The position numbers were made by a program, and so were the translations under genes. Under the pieces are notes generated by a model that made no database searches, was not told where the DNA came from, and worked only from the letters and a program-made list of their open reading frames with translations. DNA of 64,000 nt from Desulfosarcina sp. BuS5. GTDB lineage: Bacteria; Desulfobacterota; Desulfobacteria; Desulfobacterales; BuS5. The stretch is taken from NCBI RefSeq assembly GCF_028752835.1, contig NZ_CP087952.1, forward strand, positions 3,718,501-3,782,500, written 5' to 3'. Below, in pieces: positions 16,470 to 25,360 of this stretch (the stretch's first letter is position 1; each line of letters starts with the position of its first letter).

Positions 16470-18053
16470 TCAAGAATCAATTATACCGAGTGCTTCTTCC
16501 CTATACGCATCCATAACATATGGAATATCCGTAATTTTGGCACATTCCTCAGTCAAAGAGAATATGTCCTTTCTGCTGATATATTGGACTTCCCAATTTC
16601 TGGAACCAGCCATAATCTGCTGCAATCCCACCTTTGTTTTATCCGTAACATTGAATATACCAACGGCACCAAGAGGGAAACTGTCTGCTTCGGCACCGTA
16701 CTTTTCCTTTAAAACTTCATAGTTCATGAAAATTTCTTCCTTTGTCGAGCCAAATCTTGAAACTGTCCCAGGCAGACCTCCATCTTCGCCCCGTAGCCAT
16801 TTTTCAGAATTTTTACCAACCATGCCTGGGATCATCAACGCACGCCCCATGCATACGGCCTTACAATATGGGCTGCCCAAGGCTAATGCTTTGAACACAT
16901 GATCTTCAGAAGAAAATCCGCCTGCAAAGGCAATGTCCGGAACCCATTTTCCTCTCTGTGCCAAGCGCTCACACAGTTCATAAGTCATAGAATGGAGATA
17001 GATAGATGGTATGCCCCACTCGGACATCATTCGCCATGGGCTCATGCCGGTGCCTCCAGGTGCGCCATCTATGGTCAACAGATCAATTTTTGTATCGCTG
17101 GACCAGCGGATTGCCATTGCCAATTTTCTCATGGGATATGCCCCGGTCTTTAAGGTTACGCGCTTGGCACCAATGCCTCGCACTCTTTCAACCTCTTTCA
17201 TAAAGCCTTCCTGATTAATAAACCCAAGGCGGGAATGACGTTCGAATTGCTTCAGCGGTCCGGCCTTAAAGGCTGCCTGGAAAGCAGGGTTTTCAGGGTC
17301 AGGGGTTACGATATAGCCCCGTTGTTTCAGTTCAATTGCCCGCTCCAGAGAGCTCACCTTTATCTCGCCACCAATACACTTGGCACCTTGGCCCCATTTC
17401 AATTCAATGGTCTCCACTCCGAGTTTGTCTATTACATACTTAGCAACGCCGTTTCGAGTGTCTTCCATATTCATCTGAACGGTGATATCGCCATAACCTT
17501 CATGATAGCGTCGATATTCCTTGACACGACGGTCCATTTCAGGAGACTTTTTTATCTTTCCCTTGCTGTTCAGTTCCAGTTCAGTATCAATACCACACAC
17601 ATTTTCGCCACATACTAATGTAATGCCACTTATTGCGGCCCCAATTGTAAAATGTTTCCAATTCTTTCGAGCGATATCAGTACTGCCCAGTGCCCCGGTA
17701 AACATGGGCACCTTTAGTTTGACTTTTTCAGTAACGCCATAGGACGTTTCCGTATTAACAGTGGGAAAAGTGGCCTGATCAGGATCCGGCTCTACACCTT
17801 TAGCACCCAGGGCATACCCCATAATATTTAGATATGAGTAGTCAACGGGATAGTCTTTGTCGGCACCGGCAGTAACGCTCCCAAAAGGTTCCGGATACAA
17901 AAGTTCTCTGCCACGAAAAGTGGCTCGAAACATATCGCAGTTTCCTTTGCACCCGTCAATGCATTTGCTGCATATGCCGGACTGGGGAGCAACGTCTCGA
18001 GAACGGTTTTTGGTTTGAAGGGCGTCATTTGCATTTGGTTTTTGTAAATTCAT
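16470..18053 (-). CDS. FMN-binding glutamate synthase-like protein
   Basis: 527 residues. A Cys-rich N-terminus (CSKCIDGCKGNCDMF) suggests a small Fe-S or metal site. The rest is the GltB synthase barrel of the stand-alone family: GALGSTDIARKNWKH, ELKWGQGAKCIGGE, VTLKTGAYPM, TIDGAPGGTGMSPW and AFAGGFSSEDHVFKALALG. No glutamine amidotransferase domain is present, so the ammonia source or partner must be separate. Ribosome site ATAGGAGG. The long leader upstream holds hairpins and a terminator and follows a GAF-ANTAR regulator gene, which points to control by antitermination. Joint role with gdhA in glutamate supply is inference. Confidence 0.88.
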   Translation of the reverse strand: MNLQKPNANDALQTKNRSRDVAPQSGICSKCIDGCKGNCDMFRATFRGRELLYPEPFGSVTAGADKDYPVDYSYLNIMGYALGAKGVEPDPDQATFPTVNTETSYGVTEKVKLKVPMFTGALGSTDIARKNWKHFTIGAAISGITLVCGENVCGIDTELELNSKGKIKKSPEMDRRVKEYRRYHEGYGDITVQMNMEDTRNGVAKYVIDKLGVETIELKWGQGAKCIGGEIKVSSLERAIELKQRGYIVTPDPENPAFQAAFKAGPLKQFERHSRLGFINQEGFMKEVERVRGIGAKRVTLKTGAYPMRKLAMAIRWSSDTKIDLLTIDGAPGGTGMSPWRMMSEWGIPSIYLHSMTYELCERLAQRGKWVPDIAFAGGFSSEDHVFKALALGSPYCKAVCMGRALMIPGMVGKNSEKWLRGEDGGLPGTVSRFGSTKEEIFMNYEVLKEKYGAEADSFPLGAVGIFNVTDKTKVGLQQIMAGSRNWEVQYISRKDIFSLTEECAKITDIPYVMDAYREEALGIIDS

Positions 18054-18083
18054 TGTTATCAGCCTCCTATTTTTATTGTTTAG

Positions 18084-18117
18084 GAACGGGAAAAAAAATT
18101 TCGTCCCCGTTTCTTAG
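18084..18117. repeat. REP-like inverted repeat in the glutamate synthase leader
   Basis: GGAACGGG and TCCCCGTTTC pair around an A/T-rich loop, and the sequence carries the same TTTCGTCCCCGTT core seen at 7160-7253. It lies 30-65 bases before the start codon on the minus strand, downstream of the leader terminator, so its transcript hairpin could influence translation. Confidence 0.5.
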
Positions 18118-18124
18118 TAAAAAC

Positions 18125-18179
18125 AGGCGCAAAAAAAAGCGCCTATTCCCATTGAAGGGAAACAAGACGCCTTTGTCTT
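18125..18179 (-). promoter_or_regulatory. Candidate ANTAR-responsive leader: hexaloop hairpin, second hairpin and terminator
   Basis: Read on the minus strand: a 5-bp hairpin AAGAC/GTCTT with six-base loop AAAGGC (18164-18179). Its loop has A at position 1 and G at 4, as in ANTAR target loops. A TTCCC/GGGAA hairpin with a six-base loop follows (18146-18161). Then comes AGGCGC, eight T, GCGCCT and a GTTTTT run (18125-18144), a terminator-like end. AGGCG of the first hairpin can also pair with the CGCCT half of the terminator. The gene just upstream encodes a GAF-ANTAR protein. A canonical second hexaloop was not found, so the call is tentative. Confidence 0.45.
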
Positions 18180-18524
18180 TTTTATATAACTGCGTTTACA
18201 ATTTCACTTAACTATTCAACACATCTACACGCCATTGTGCAAATTAAACATTAGCTAAGACAAAACTTTTATATATAAAGGGTATTGCAAAGTAAAAAAA
18301 CTTTTATAATAAAATCAATTAGTTAACCCAGAAAAACCCCATTTTTCCATTATGGCGTAACTACTTGTTTTAACTACCGATAATAACAATCTTTGCAACA
18401 CCCTTATATAGTTAAAATAAAAATTTTGTCAAGCTTTTTATTGCAAAGCGGGAAATCCTTCTGCGTCCCTTGGAACGTAAAAATAGTTTACACTTATTTT
18501 TTAACCTGCTCCAATTCTGATAGT

Positions 18525-18632
18525 CTCGTAAAAAGTTGAAAAATCAATTTGCCTTTACAATATATTAGGCATAGTAGAGGCTAATAACACTATATGTTGC
18601 AGCCAAAATAAAAAGTTGGGACTTTTTACGAG
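18525..18632. repeat. Inverted repeat with CTCGTAAAAAGT ends behind the GAF-ANTAR gene
   Basis: CTCGTAAAAAGT at 18525-18536 and its exact complement at 18621-18632 flank an 84-base spacer. The right arm includes the TAA stop (18626-18628) of the GAF-ANTAR gene. It is a third family of palindromic elements found at gene ends here. Confidence 0.65.
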
Positions 18633-19345
18633 TTCATCAATTCTGCGGAAAGAAGAATTGCCTCAGCTACTTGCCGCATGGATTTACGCGAGTCCATGCT
18701 ATGCCTTTGCAACCAACGGTATGCTTCGTCTCCTTTTATTTTTCGTTTGTGCATAAGAATATCTTTGGCTCGTTCCACAAGCTTGCGTGTCTCCAACTCT
18801 TCCTGAATCACCTTGGTCTTTACCATCAGTTCCGTATTCATAATCGCAATAGCTGCCTGATTCGCCACTGCAGTAATTAAATTGATCTCTGCCTGACTAA
18901 ATTTATGGGTTTCAACTGTAAAGCAATTGAGCACCCCAATGACCTTATCCTCTTTGACTTCCAACGGGATGCTAAGCATGGAAACCAGTCCTAATTTTCT
19001 AGCCATCTCTTTTTCTTTAAACCGTGGCTCTTTTAGGACATCCGGAACAACAAGGGGCTGATTGTGGGTCGCAACAAAGCCAACAACACCTTCTACTTGA
19101 TTAAGAGAGCGATTTTTCACATATTCCGGTTCAATGGCTTGAGTCGCCTTGAGATGTATTTTTTTGGGATACACGCTTTTATCCACAAGCCACAGAGAAC
19201 AGATTTCAAAACCAGTAACTTTAGCAGTAACCATCACAATTAATTTGAGAATATCTTCCAGATACTTGTCGGAAGTTATTGCACGGCTGATGTCCGTGAT
19301 AGCCTTAATATATTTATCGTATGTATCCGGTTTTATTTTTTCCAT
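18626..19345 (-). CDS. GAF-ANTAR transcription antitermination regulator
   Basis: 239 residues. A GAF sensor occupies residues ~20-170 (CSLWLVDKS, VPDVLKEPRF, SMLSIPLEVKEDKVIGVLNCFT). A connecting helix and a C-terminal ANTAR domain follow (~180-239: ELETRKLVERAKDILM, EAYRWLQRHSMDSRKSMRQVAEAIL). ANTAR domains bind paired hexaloop RNA hairpins and prevent termination, often in nitrogen-related operons (NasR, AmiR, EutV). The downstream gene is the glutamate synthase-like gene, with candidate hairpins in its leader, so it is the likely target. There is no receiver domain, so activation is probably by ligand binding to GAF. The ligand is unknown. Confidence 0.9.
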   Translation of the reverse strand: MEKIKPDTYDKYIKAITDISRAITSDKYLEDILKLIVMVTAKVTGFEICSLWLVDKSVYPKKIHLKATQAIEPEYVKNRSLNQVEGVVGFVATHNQPLVVPDVLKEPRFKEKEMARKLGLVSMLSIPLEVKEDKVIGVLNCFTVETHKFSQAEINLITAVANQAAIAIMNTELMVKTKVIQEELETRKLVERAKDILMHKRKIKGDEAYRWLQRHSMDSRKSMRQVAEAILLSAELMNS

Positions 19346-19473
19346 TTTAAAACACTAAAAAGACACAAAAAAATAATTGTTCCAATTATAGTTCGTCGCA
19401 CATGATTTGATACTTTTTTATCTTTATTAATAATAAGATGGTATCAATTCACTTGCTACGAGCCATAGATAAT

Positions 19474-19697
<224 letters not shown>

Positions 19698-19858
19698 TAA
19701 TATGGGGTATCCATTTGGCTCAACTTAACTTGGACTAACTTGTTGTAATTAAAAGGGTTTTGTCTTATTTTTAAAAATTAAACAGAAATCACAAAATATC
19801 ACAAGTTATCAAATAGTTAAACGTTATTTGGTTGAGTTAAGTGGATATCCCAGATAAT

Positions 19859-19895
19859 AAAAAAGGAAGGCAATTATCATTGCCTTCCTTTTTTA
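19859..19895. terminator. Bidirectional intrinsic terminator after ETF:quinone oxidoreductase
   Basis: AAAAAGGAAGGCAAT, loop TATC, ATTGCCTTCCTTTTT: a strong stem with a T-run on either strand. It lies directly behind the minus-strand oxidoreductase gene. Confidence 0.85.
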
Positions 19896-19897
19896 TT

Positions 19898-21586
19898 TTA
19901 CACTATCGAATAACCGGGTCCTCCTCCACCTTCCGGGCATGTCCATGTAATATTTTTAAAAGGATCTTTAATCTCACATGTTTTGCAATGAAGACAATTG
20001 GAGGGGTTAAGTTTTAGTTGTATTTTATTGGAAGTCTCGTCTTTTTTTATTTCATAAACTTCTCCGGGGCAGAAGCGGGTGCAGGGACTTCTATATAGTT
20101 GATAACACTGGGTGGAACATATATCGAGGTCATGAATTATAAGATGGCAGGGCTGATCTTCCTCGTGCTGGGTTCCTGAGAGATATACTCCGGTCAACTT
20201 GTCAATATGGAGTTTCCCGTCAACCTCCTCTTTGGTTCTGTTGTCGATCATCTCAGCCTGTTTTGAAGTCAGCTTCTTAAGGGTTGAGCTGTCTGGTTCA
20301 ATTTTCAACGGGTCTTTAATTCCCCTGCCGCCGGTAACATATTGAGCGCCAAGGTGTATAGCCATGGGAATTATTTTTTTAGCCATGGCCTGGGTAAAAT
20401 TACGGGCTTCATAAAGCTCATCCCTGATCCAGCTCTCCTCAAAGCTTGCATCGTATGATGCCAGGGTATTGCGGGTAAAATCGTTTTTCTCCACAGCGCT
20501 GATGATTGCCTCCGCGGCCAGCATGCCGGATTTCATAGCAGTATGAACACCCTTTAATCTCTGGATGTTCAGCATGGAAGCGGAGTCGCCCACAAAAAGG
20601 GCGCCATCAACTGAGAGTTGGGGTATGGTGTAGAGGCCGCCGGCGGAAAGAGTTTTAGCTCCCTGCTGCAATACTTTTCCATCTTTGATTATATCCGCAA
20701 TAAGCGGATGTTTCTTATACTGCAGGAAGGCTTCATACGGTTCCAAAGCCGGATCTTCATAGTCAAGGCCAATAACCAGGCCAAGGGAAATCATATTATC
20801 CTTCATTTTATAGAGAAAGCTTCCGCCTTTGGTGTTTAAACCAAGAGGATAGCCAAAAGAATGCACAACAGTGGTATCGGAAGCCATAAAAGGGCTATCT
20901 TCCGGAAGCTCAATCACCTCTTTAATGGCTGTCTCGAAAACCTGGGGCATCTTTCCGTTAAAAATCCCCATTTTTTGCCCGACATTTCTTATCAGGCTCC
21001 CCTTAGGGCCTTCACCAAGAACGGTGGCCTTTGCAATCAGGTCAATGCCCTGCTCAAAGTTCGGTTTATGTTTTCCGTCCTTGTTAACACCATTGTCGCC
21101 TGTGGCTACACCTAAAACGCGGGTATGACCTGGATCGTATAACACCTCTGTTCCGGGAAATCCGGGAAAGATATTAACACCCATACCTTCCGCAATTTCT
21201 CCCAGCCAGGCAGTAAATTTTGAAAGGCTGATTATAAAATATCCCTCATTATTCATACCCTCATTATTCATATATTTAGGCATAAAGGGCATACAGAAAC
21301 TGCTCGTCGGAGTAAGATAGTAGAAGCTGTCTTTGCACTCGGCAGATTCTATCGGACATCCTTTTTCAATATAATCAGGCATCAGTTCTTTTAATGCCAC
21401 AGGATCCAGAATAGCGCCGCTAAGGGAGTGGGAGCCGATGGTAGAACCTTTTTCAATAATACAAACCTCAAGTTCCAGCCCTTTTTTCCGGGCCATGTTC
21501 ATAAGATGAATAGCGCCGGCCAGGTTGGCAGGGCCGCCGCCAACAAAAAGGACGTCAAACTCCATCCTGTCTCTTGAATCAGTCAT
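19898..21586 (-). CDS. Electron-transfer flavoprotein:ubiquinone oxidoreductase
   Basis: 562 residues, the size of ETF-QO. An FAD Rossmann motif lies at the N-terminus (FVGGGPANLAGAIHL), with HSLSGAILDP and a second FAD motif (LFVGDSASMLNIQRLKGVHTAM). The C-terminal [4Fe-4S] cysteines are in CPGEVYE and NCLHCKTCEIKDP. It passes electrons from reduced ETF into the membrane quinone pool. It is followed by etfA/etfB on the same strand, and together they re-oxidise acyl-CoA dehydrogenases. A 15-base tandem duplication near 21244-21272 encodes MNNEG twice, an odd small insertion. Confidence 0.95.
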   Translation of the reverse strand: MTDSRDRMEFDVLFVGGGPANLAGAIHLMNMARKKGLELEVCIIEKGSTIGSHSLSGAILDPVALKELMPDYIEKGCPIESAECKDSFYYLTPTSSFCMPFMPKYMNNEGMNNEGYFIISLSKFTAWLGEIAEGMGVNIFPGFPGTEVLYDPGHTRVLGVATGDNGVNKDGKHKPNFEQGIDLIAKATVLGEGPKGSLIRNVGQKMGIFNGKMPQVFETAIKEVIELPEDSPFMASDTTVVHSFGYPLGLNTKGGSFLYKMKDNMISLGLVIGLDYEDPALEPYEAFLQYKKHPLIADIIKDGKVLQQGAKTLSAGGLYTIPQLSVDGALFVGDSASMLNIQRLKGVHTAMKSGMLAAEAIISAVEKNDFTRNTLASYDASFEESWIRDELYEARNFTQAMAKKIIPMAIHLGAQYVTGGRGIKDPLKIEPDSSTLKKLTSKQAEMIDNRTKEEVDGKLHIDKLTGVYLSGTQHEEDQPCHLIIHDLDICSTQCYQLYRSPCTRFCPGEVYEIKKDETSNKIQLKLNPSNCLHCKTCEIKDPFKNITWTCPEGGGGPGYSIV

Positions 21587-21713
21587 AATCTTAATTTTTA
21601 TCCCTGTTAAACCGGAAGTGGCGGATCAATAACTCAGCACCCCGATGTAATAATAATTTTAATTATCAGAATTATAACTATCTGATAGGTAAAAAAATGA
21701 TTAGCAATCAATT

Positions 21714-21813
21714 TTTTTTGGTGGATTCGCTTCGCTTAATCCACCCTACAAACTACCAACTTTTATATAAAAATTGTAGGGTGGATTAAGGAGCGTAGCG
21801 ACGAATCCACCAA
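21714..21813. repeat. Long inverted repeat (GGTGGATTCGC type) between ETF-QO and etfA
   Basis: TTTGGTGGATTCGCTTCGCT, AATCCACCCTACAA and their complement (TTGTAGGGTGGATTAA ... GACGAATCCACCAAA) enclose a short A/T spacer. The arms are about 35 bases and nearly perfect. This palindrome type is widespread in bacterial intergenic DNA. No coding role. Confidence 0.8.
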
Positions 21814-21855
21814 AGTTAACAATATCAAACAGTTATTCAGTTTGTAAATTTCTGA

Positions 21856-22827
21856 TTATAGATTTTTAGATAATTTTTTTACTTCTTCAGTTATCGCTGG
21901 AACTACCTCGACAAGATCTCCAACTATCCCTATATCTGATTCGGAAAAAATCGGAGCTTCAGAATCCTTGTTGATTGCCACAATATTTTTGGATGTGGAC
22001 ATACCGGCCACATGCTGGATGGCGCCTGAGATTCCGCAAGCTATGTAGAGGCTCGGAGATACTATTTTGCCGGTCTGTCCAACCTGGTCACTGTGCGGAC
22101 GCCAGCCTTCGTCAACGGCAAACCTGGAAGCACCGACAGCGCCGCCCAGAGCAGAGGCAAGATCTTCAATTGCGGTAAAATCACCACTTGTTCCATGTCC
22201 GCCGGAAATAATAATGTCAGCTTCGGTTAATTCGATTTTATCACCTTCTTCAATAAGTTTTTCAACAACCGATGTTTTAACCTCACCAACCCGGACATCA
22301 ACCTTGTCCACTGTTACGGCTTTTTCTGATTCTTCAATCGTCATAACATTCGGTCTGATAGCTGCTATTTTAGGGGTTCCCTCTATTTCTATATCAGCCA
22401 GTATTTTGCCACCGTACATGGGGCGGGTAAAGACCAGTTTGTCGCCATCCTGTTTAATGTTGATACATTCCATAACAAGACCGGCATCGAGTCTGGCGGC
22501 CAGCCTGGCGGCAAGATCCTTGCCGTGGATCGATGCTCCCAGGATAATCAATGCGGGATCTTTGGATTCTATTATATTGGCTGAAACATTAGTATATGCA
22601 TCTGTATTATAATCTGCCAGGGCAGAATCATCGGCTGCCAGAATACTATCTGCGCCGTATTTTCTAAGTGCTCCTGCAATATTTTCAATGCCGGAACCTA
22701 GAACTACAGCCGTCAGGTCAGTATTCATACTATCTGCAAGGCGTCTCCCCTCGCTTACAGCATCGAAGGCTACCTTTCGGAAAGCTCCGTTACGTTGTTC
22801 AGCTAAAACTAATATTCCTTGTGCCAT
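21856..22827 (-). CDS. etfA: Electron transfer flavoprotein alpha subunit
   Basis: 323 residues. The C-terminal FAD domain motif is intact: [46 protein letters not shown] and [19 protein letters not shown]. Upstream by 15 bases lies etfB. It accepts electrons from acyl-CoA dehydrogenases together with EtfB and passes them to the ETF:quinone oxidoreductase encoded downstream. The last six codons (KLSKNL) and the stop are made by 19 bases (21857-21875) identical to the end of the 128-bp repeat, so its C-terminus seems to have been rewritten by a past element insertion. Confidence 0.96.
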   Translation of the reverse strand: MAQGILVLAEQRNGAFRKVAFDAVSEGRRLADSMNTDLTAVVLGSGIENIAGALRKYGADSILAADDSALADYNTDAYTNVSANIIESKDPALIILGASIHGKDLAARLAARLDAGLVMECINIKQDGDKLVFTRPMYGGKILADIEIEGTPKIAAIRPNVMTIEESEKAVTVDKVDVRVGEVKTSVVEKLIEEGDKIELTEADIIISGGHGTSGDFTAIEDLASALGGAVGASRFAVDEGWRPHSDQVGQTGKIVSPSLYIACGISGAIQHVAGMSTSKNIVAINKDSEAPIFSESDIGIVGDLVEVVPAITEEVKKLSKNL

Positions 22828-22842
22828 ATTAATCTCCTTGTA

Positions 22843-23631
22843 TTATATGATCTTTAAATCATCATGAAGCATTTTAACAAGCGTTGCTGCCTGATCCGAT
22901 GCGGAATCGCCGGCTATCATTGTTACACCGCTTCTTTCAGGCGGAAGGTTCAGGGCAATAATTTTGACCTTGCGATTTGATTCGCCCACAGCGCCGGGAT
23001 CAACGTCAAGATCTGCAAGAGTTTTAGTCTCCATCGGTTTCTTTTTGGCTTTCATTATACCGGGGAGAGTTGCATATCTTGGCTCATTAAGTCCACGTTG
23101 AGTGGTTAAAAGAACCGGCAAGGCAGCCTCAACTACTTCGGTTGCGCCTTCTACGACTCGGTGGCATTTTATTTTTCCGTCGGAGATTTCTTCCTTTACC
23201 ACTTGTGAAATCTGGGGAATACTTAAATATTCGGCTACTGCTGCTCCTACTTGAAAATTGTCCTGATCGACAGCGCGCTGGCCTGCAATAATAAGATCAT
23301 AAGGTATGTCCTTGAGCGCCGCCGCAAGAATCTTTGCAGTGGCCAGTGAATCACTCCCCTCGGCTTGCGGGTCATCAATATGAACCGCTTTATCGGCTCC
23401 CATTGCCAGAGCTGTTTGTATTGTTTTTACTGACTTTTTTGGTCCCATCGACAGGATTGTAACGGAACCGCTTTGGGCATCCCTGATTTGCAGAGCCTCT
23501 TCCACCGCCAGCTCATCATAAGGGTTCATGACCCATTTAATAGTATCGGTTTTGATGGAAACACCATCCCCTGCGATCTGGATAAGCGATTCGGTATCCG
23601 GTACCTGTTTGACAAGAACAAGAATATCCAT
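22843..23631 (-). CDS. etfB: Electron transfer flavoprotein beta subunit
   Basis: 262 residues with the ETF-beta pattern: KWVMNPYDELAVEEALQIRD, MGADKAVHIDD, IIAGQRAVDQDNFQVGAAVAEYLSIPQIS and a C-terminal INLPPERSGV-like segment. It binds AMP and forms the heterodimer with EtfA. It is first in the etfB-etfA pair, with a consensus-like promoter 75-105 bases upstream. The broad placement near CoA-ester pathways fits a general acyl-CoA oxidation role. Confidence 0.96.
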   Translation of the reverse strand: MDILVLVKQVPDTESLIQIAGDGVSIKTDTIKWVMNPYDELAVEEALQIRDAQSGSVTILSMGPKKSVKTIQTALAMGADKAVHIDDPQAEGSDSLATAKILAAALKDIPYDLIIAGQRAVDQDNFQVGAAVAEYLSIPQISQVVKEEISDGKIKCHRVVEGATEVVEAALPVLLTTQRGLNEPRYATLPGIMKAKKKPMETKTLADLDVDPGAVGESNRKVKIIALNLPPERSGVTMIAGDSASDQAATLVKMLHDDLKII

Positions 23632-23705
23632 ATTACATTCCTTTCTTATAATCTATAGTTTTTTACAACGTATTTTCATTATGAAGTTATTTTAAAAAAA
23701 ACTAT

Positions 23706-23735
23706 AATATACATATATTTAAGTCTGTTTGTCAA
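23706..23735 (-). promoter_or_regulatory. Sigma-70-type promoter of etfB
   Basis: On the minus strand TTGACA (23735-23730), an 18-base spacer, then TATATT (23711-23706). It lies about 75 bases before the etfB start. Confidence 0.6.
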
Positions 23736-23948
23736 GTAATCACATCGGAGTTTTAGGGGGCAGAATAATTTACAAAATTTTTAAACAGGTAGAGGATGAA
23801 AAAAGTTTTTTAGATTCCATTGAGTCCTGGCTTAGAAATGCTATGGGTGTTTGAGCCTGATGCAGGGATTGACTAAAAAGACTGTTTTCGTCGGGCGTTA
23901 TTTGTGTGAGCATTCATAAAATAATGCGGTTTTATTAGTATAACCCTG

Positions 23949-24016
23949 ATAAGTGGACCGTGAGCTCCGCTGCGCTACGCACACGGTCCACTTATCGCGG
24001 CTCAACAGCCGCGATG
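23949..24016. repeat. Two adjoining palindromes
   Basis: ATAAGTGGACCGTG and its exact complement flank 19 bases. Right behind it is a 7-bp hairpin, CGCGGCT-CAAC-AGCCGCG. GC content is much above the surroundings, typical of REP-type repeats. Confidence 0.7.
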
Positions 24017-24378
24017 GGCATAAAAAACTAAAGTATTTAATAAGAATGCCGATACTAATATGGATCCCATAGTAGGTCGGCTGAAGGTTGTGACCGATAA
24101 TGCAGTGAAATTATTTATAATCGACATTTCGCACCTAAACAATATGTTTTTTGAATTAACAATACTATATATTGTGTCTTGGTTTAAGGTTTATATCAAT
24201 ATATAGATATGTTAAACATTAGCACTTTTTTGTTAGAAAAGTTCATTAATTAGTTTGTACTTTATATAGTGAAATTATCAGTCAACATCACAATATATTG
24301 TGCTTTTAAAGGTGCGGAATGTAAGTTATAAGGAATTCAATTATTTCTCAAGCATATGGTTAAAACTTCTCAAAACAG

Positions 24379-24408
24379 TTGACTGATTATACGATTTTAC
24401 AGTATAAA
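24379..24408 (+). promoter_or_regulatory. Sigma-70-type promoter of dtd
   Basis: TTGACT, 18 bases, TATAAA, ending 66 bases before the dtd start. Confidence 0.55.
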
Positions 24409-24473
24409 ATTAAAGTTTTAAGTGACGAAGCTTTGATTTTTGGAATTATTTTCAGCGTTATGAATATTTTGTT

Positions 24474-24968
24474 ATGCGTGCAGTGATTCAAAGGGTAAAA
24501 GAGAGTGCTGTAAAGGTGAAGGGTGAATTTGTTGCCCGGATCGGAAAGGGGCTTTTAGTTCTTCTTGGCGTAGCGAAAAGTGATGTGGAGTCTGATGCTG
24601 ATTATCTGGCGGAGAAGATTGTTAATTTGAGAATCTTTGAAGATGAAAAAGACAAGATGAACAGGTCACTGATAGAAACAAGCGGCAGTATGCTGGTTGT
24701 TTCACAGTTTACTCTTCTGGGCGATTGCAAAAAAGGACGGCGACCATCGTTTATCAATGCTGCCGGACCGGAAAGGGCTAATACTCTTTATGAATATTTT
24801 GTTGAGCATGTCAGTCGAAAAGGTGTTAAGGTCAAAACCGGCCGTTTCGGGGCTATGATGGATGTCCATCTAATAAACGATGGGCCTGTGACCTTGACCA
24901 TTGATAGTAAAATCAATGCTATCGAAAGAGGTGTAATATATGGAAGAAAAAAAGATCCTGTTTATTGA
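24474..24968 (+). CDS. dtd: D-aminoacyl-tRNA deacylase
   Basis: 164 residues, slightly longer than the usual ~145 because of a C-terminal tail that overlaps the next gene by 29 bases. Family signatures: MRAVIQRV at the start, [17 protein letters not shown] and the [10 protein letters not shown] motif (NxGPVT). It removes D-amino acids wrongly attached to tRNA. It is probably co-transcribed with the receiver protein behind it. No functional link between the two is evident. Confidence 0.95.
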   Translation: MRAVIQRVKESAVKVKGEFVARIGKGLLVLLGVAKSDVESDADYLAEKIVNLRIFEDEKDKMNRSLIETSGSMLVVSQFTLLGDCKKGRRPSFINAAGPERANTLYEYFVEHVSRKGVKVKTGRFGAMMDVHLINDGPVTLTIDSKINAIERGVIYGRKKDPVY

Positions 24969-25332
24969 CGATGATAAAGCACAAAGGGGGATCATTAATG
25001 ATATAATCAAAAAACTTGGATATACGGTTGAGACTGTCGGTAGCTCTGAAGAAGCAATACGAGTACTGGCTAAGAATAAATATCCACTTATCATAACTGA
25101 TTTAAAGATGCCCGGAATAGACGGAATGGAGTTGTGTAAACGTATAAGGGAGATAGGTTCCGAATCTGTAATTTATGCATTGTCAGGGCATGTTGCCGAA
25201 TTTGATCCTGAACTGTTTGAAGAGATCGGGTTTGACGGTCATCTATGCAAACCTGTAAATATCAAGGTGCTCAAACTGGCGATAGAGGGCGCTTTTGAAC
25301 AGCTGTGCAGCAGCATGCGCGAGGCGGAGTAA
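24940..25332 (+). CDS. Single-domain response regulator (CheY-like receiver)
   Basis: 130 residues, only a receiver. Acidic pocket IDDD, phospho-acceptor Asp in [21 protein letters not shown] for the Ser/Thr switch and CKPVN with the conserved Lys are all present, so it should be phosphorylated. There is no output domain. The start overlaps dtd by 29 bases. Its kinase cannot be named from the sequence; the neighbours are a glycosyltransferase and phosphofructokinase. Confidence 0.92.
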   Translation: MEEKKILFIDDDKAQRGIINDIIKKLGYTVETVGSSEEAIRVLAKNKYPLIITDLKMPGIDGMELCKRIREIGSESVIYALSGHVAEFDPELFEEIGFDGHLCKPVNIKVLKLAIEGAFEQLCSSMREAE

Positions 25333-25360
25333 ATTTATTGTTGTGAAGAAGGGGCGGGTC

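Larger units (their letters stand above)
18054..18625. other. 572-base intergenic leader between the ANTAR and glutamate synthase genes
   Basis: A/T-rich and non-coding on both strands as far as can be seen. It holds the REP-like repeat (18084-18117), the hairpin/terminator set (18125-18179) and the arm of a 108-bp inverted repeat (from 18525). No convincing promoter was picked out. Confidence 0.6.
23632..24473. other. 842-base gap between etfB and dtd
   Basis: Holds the etfB promoter, a palindromic repeat block (23949-24016), a partial end of the 128-bp element (about 24091-24121) and the dtd promoter (24379-24408). A stretch at 23760-23853 reads openly (IFKQVEDEKSFLDSIESW) and ends in TGA; it may be a gene remnant but has no start or recognised family. 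Confidence 0.55.
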
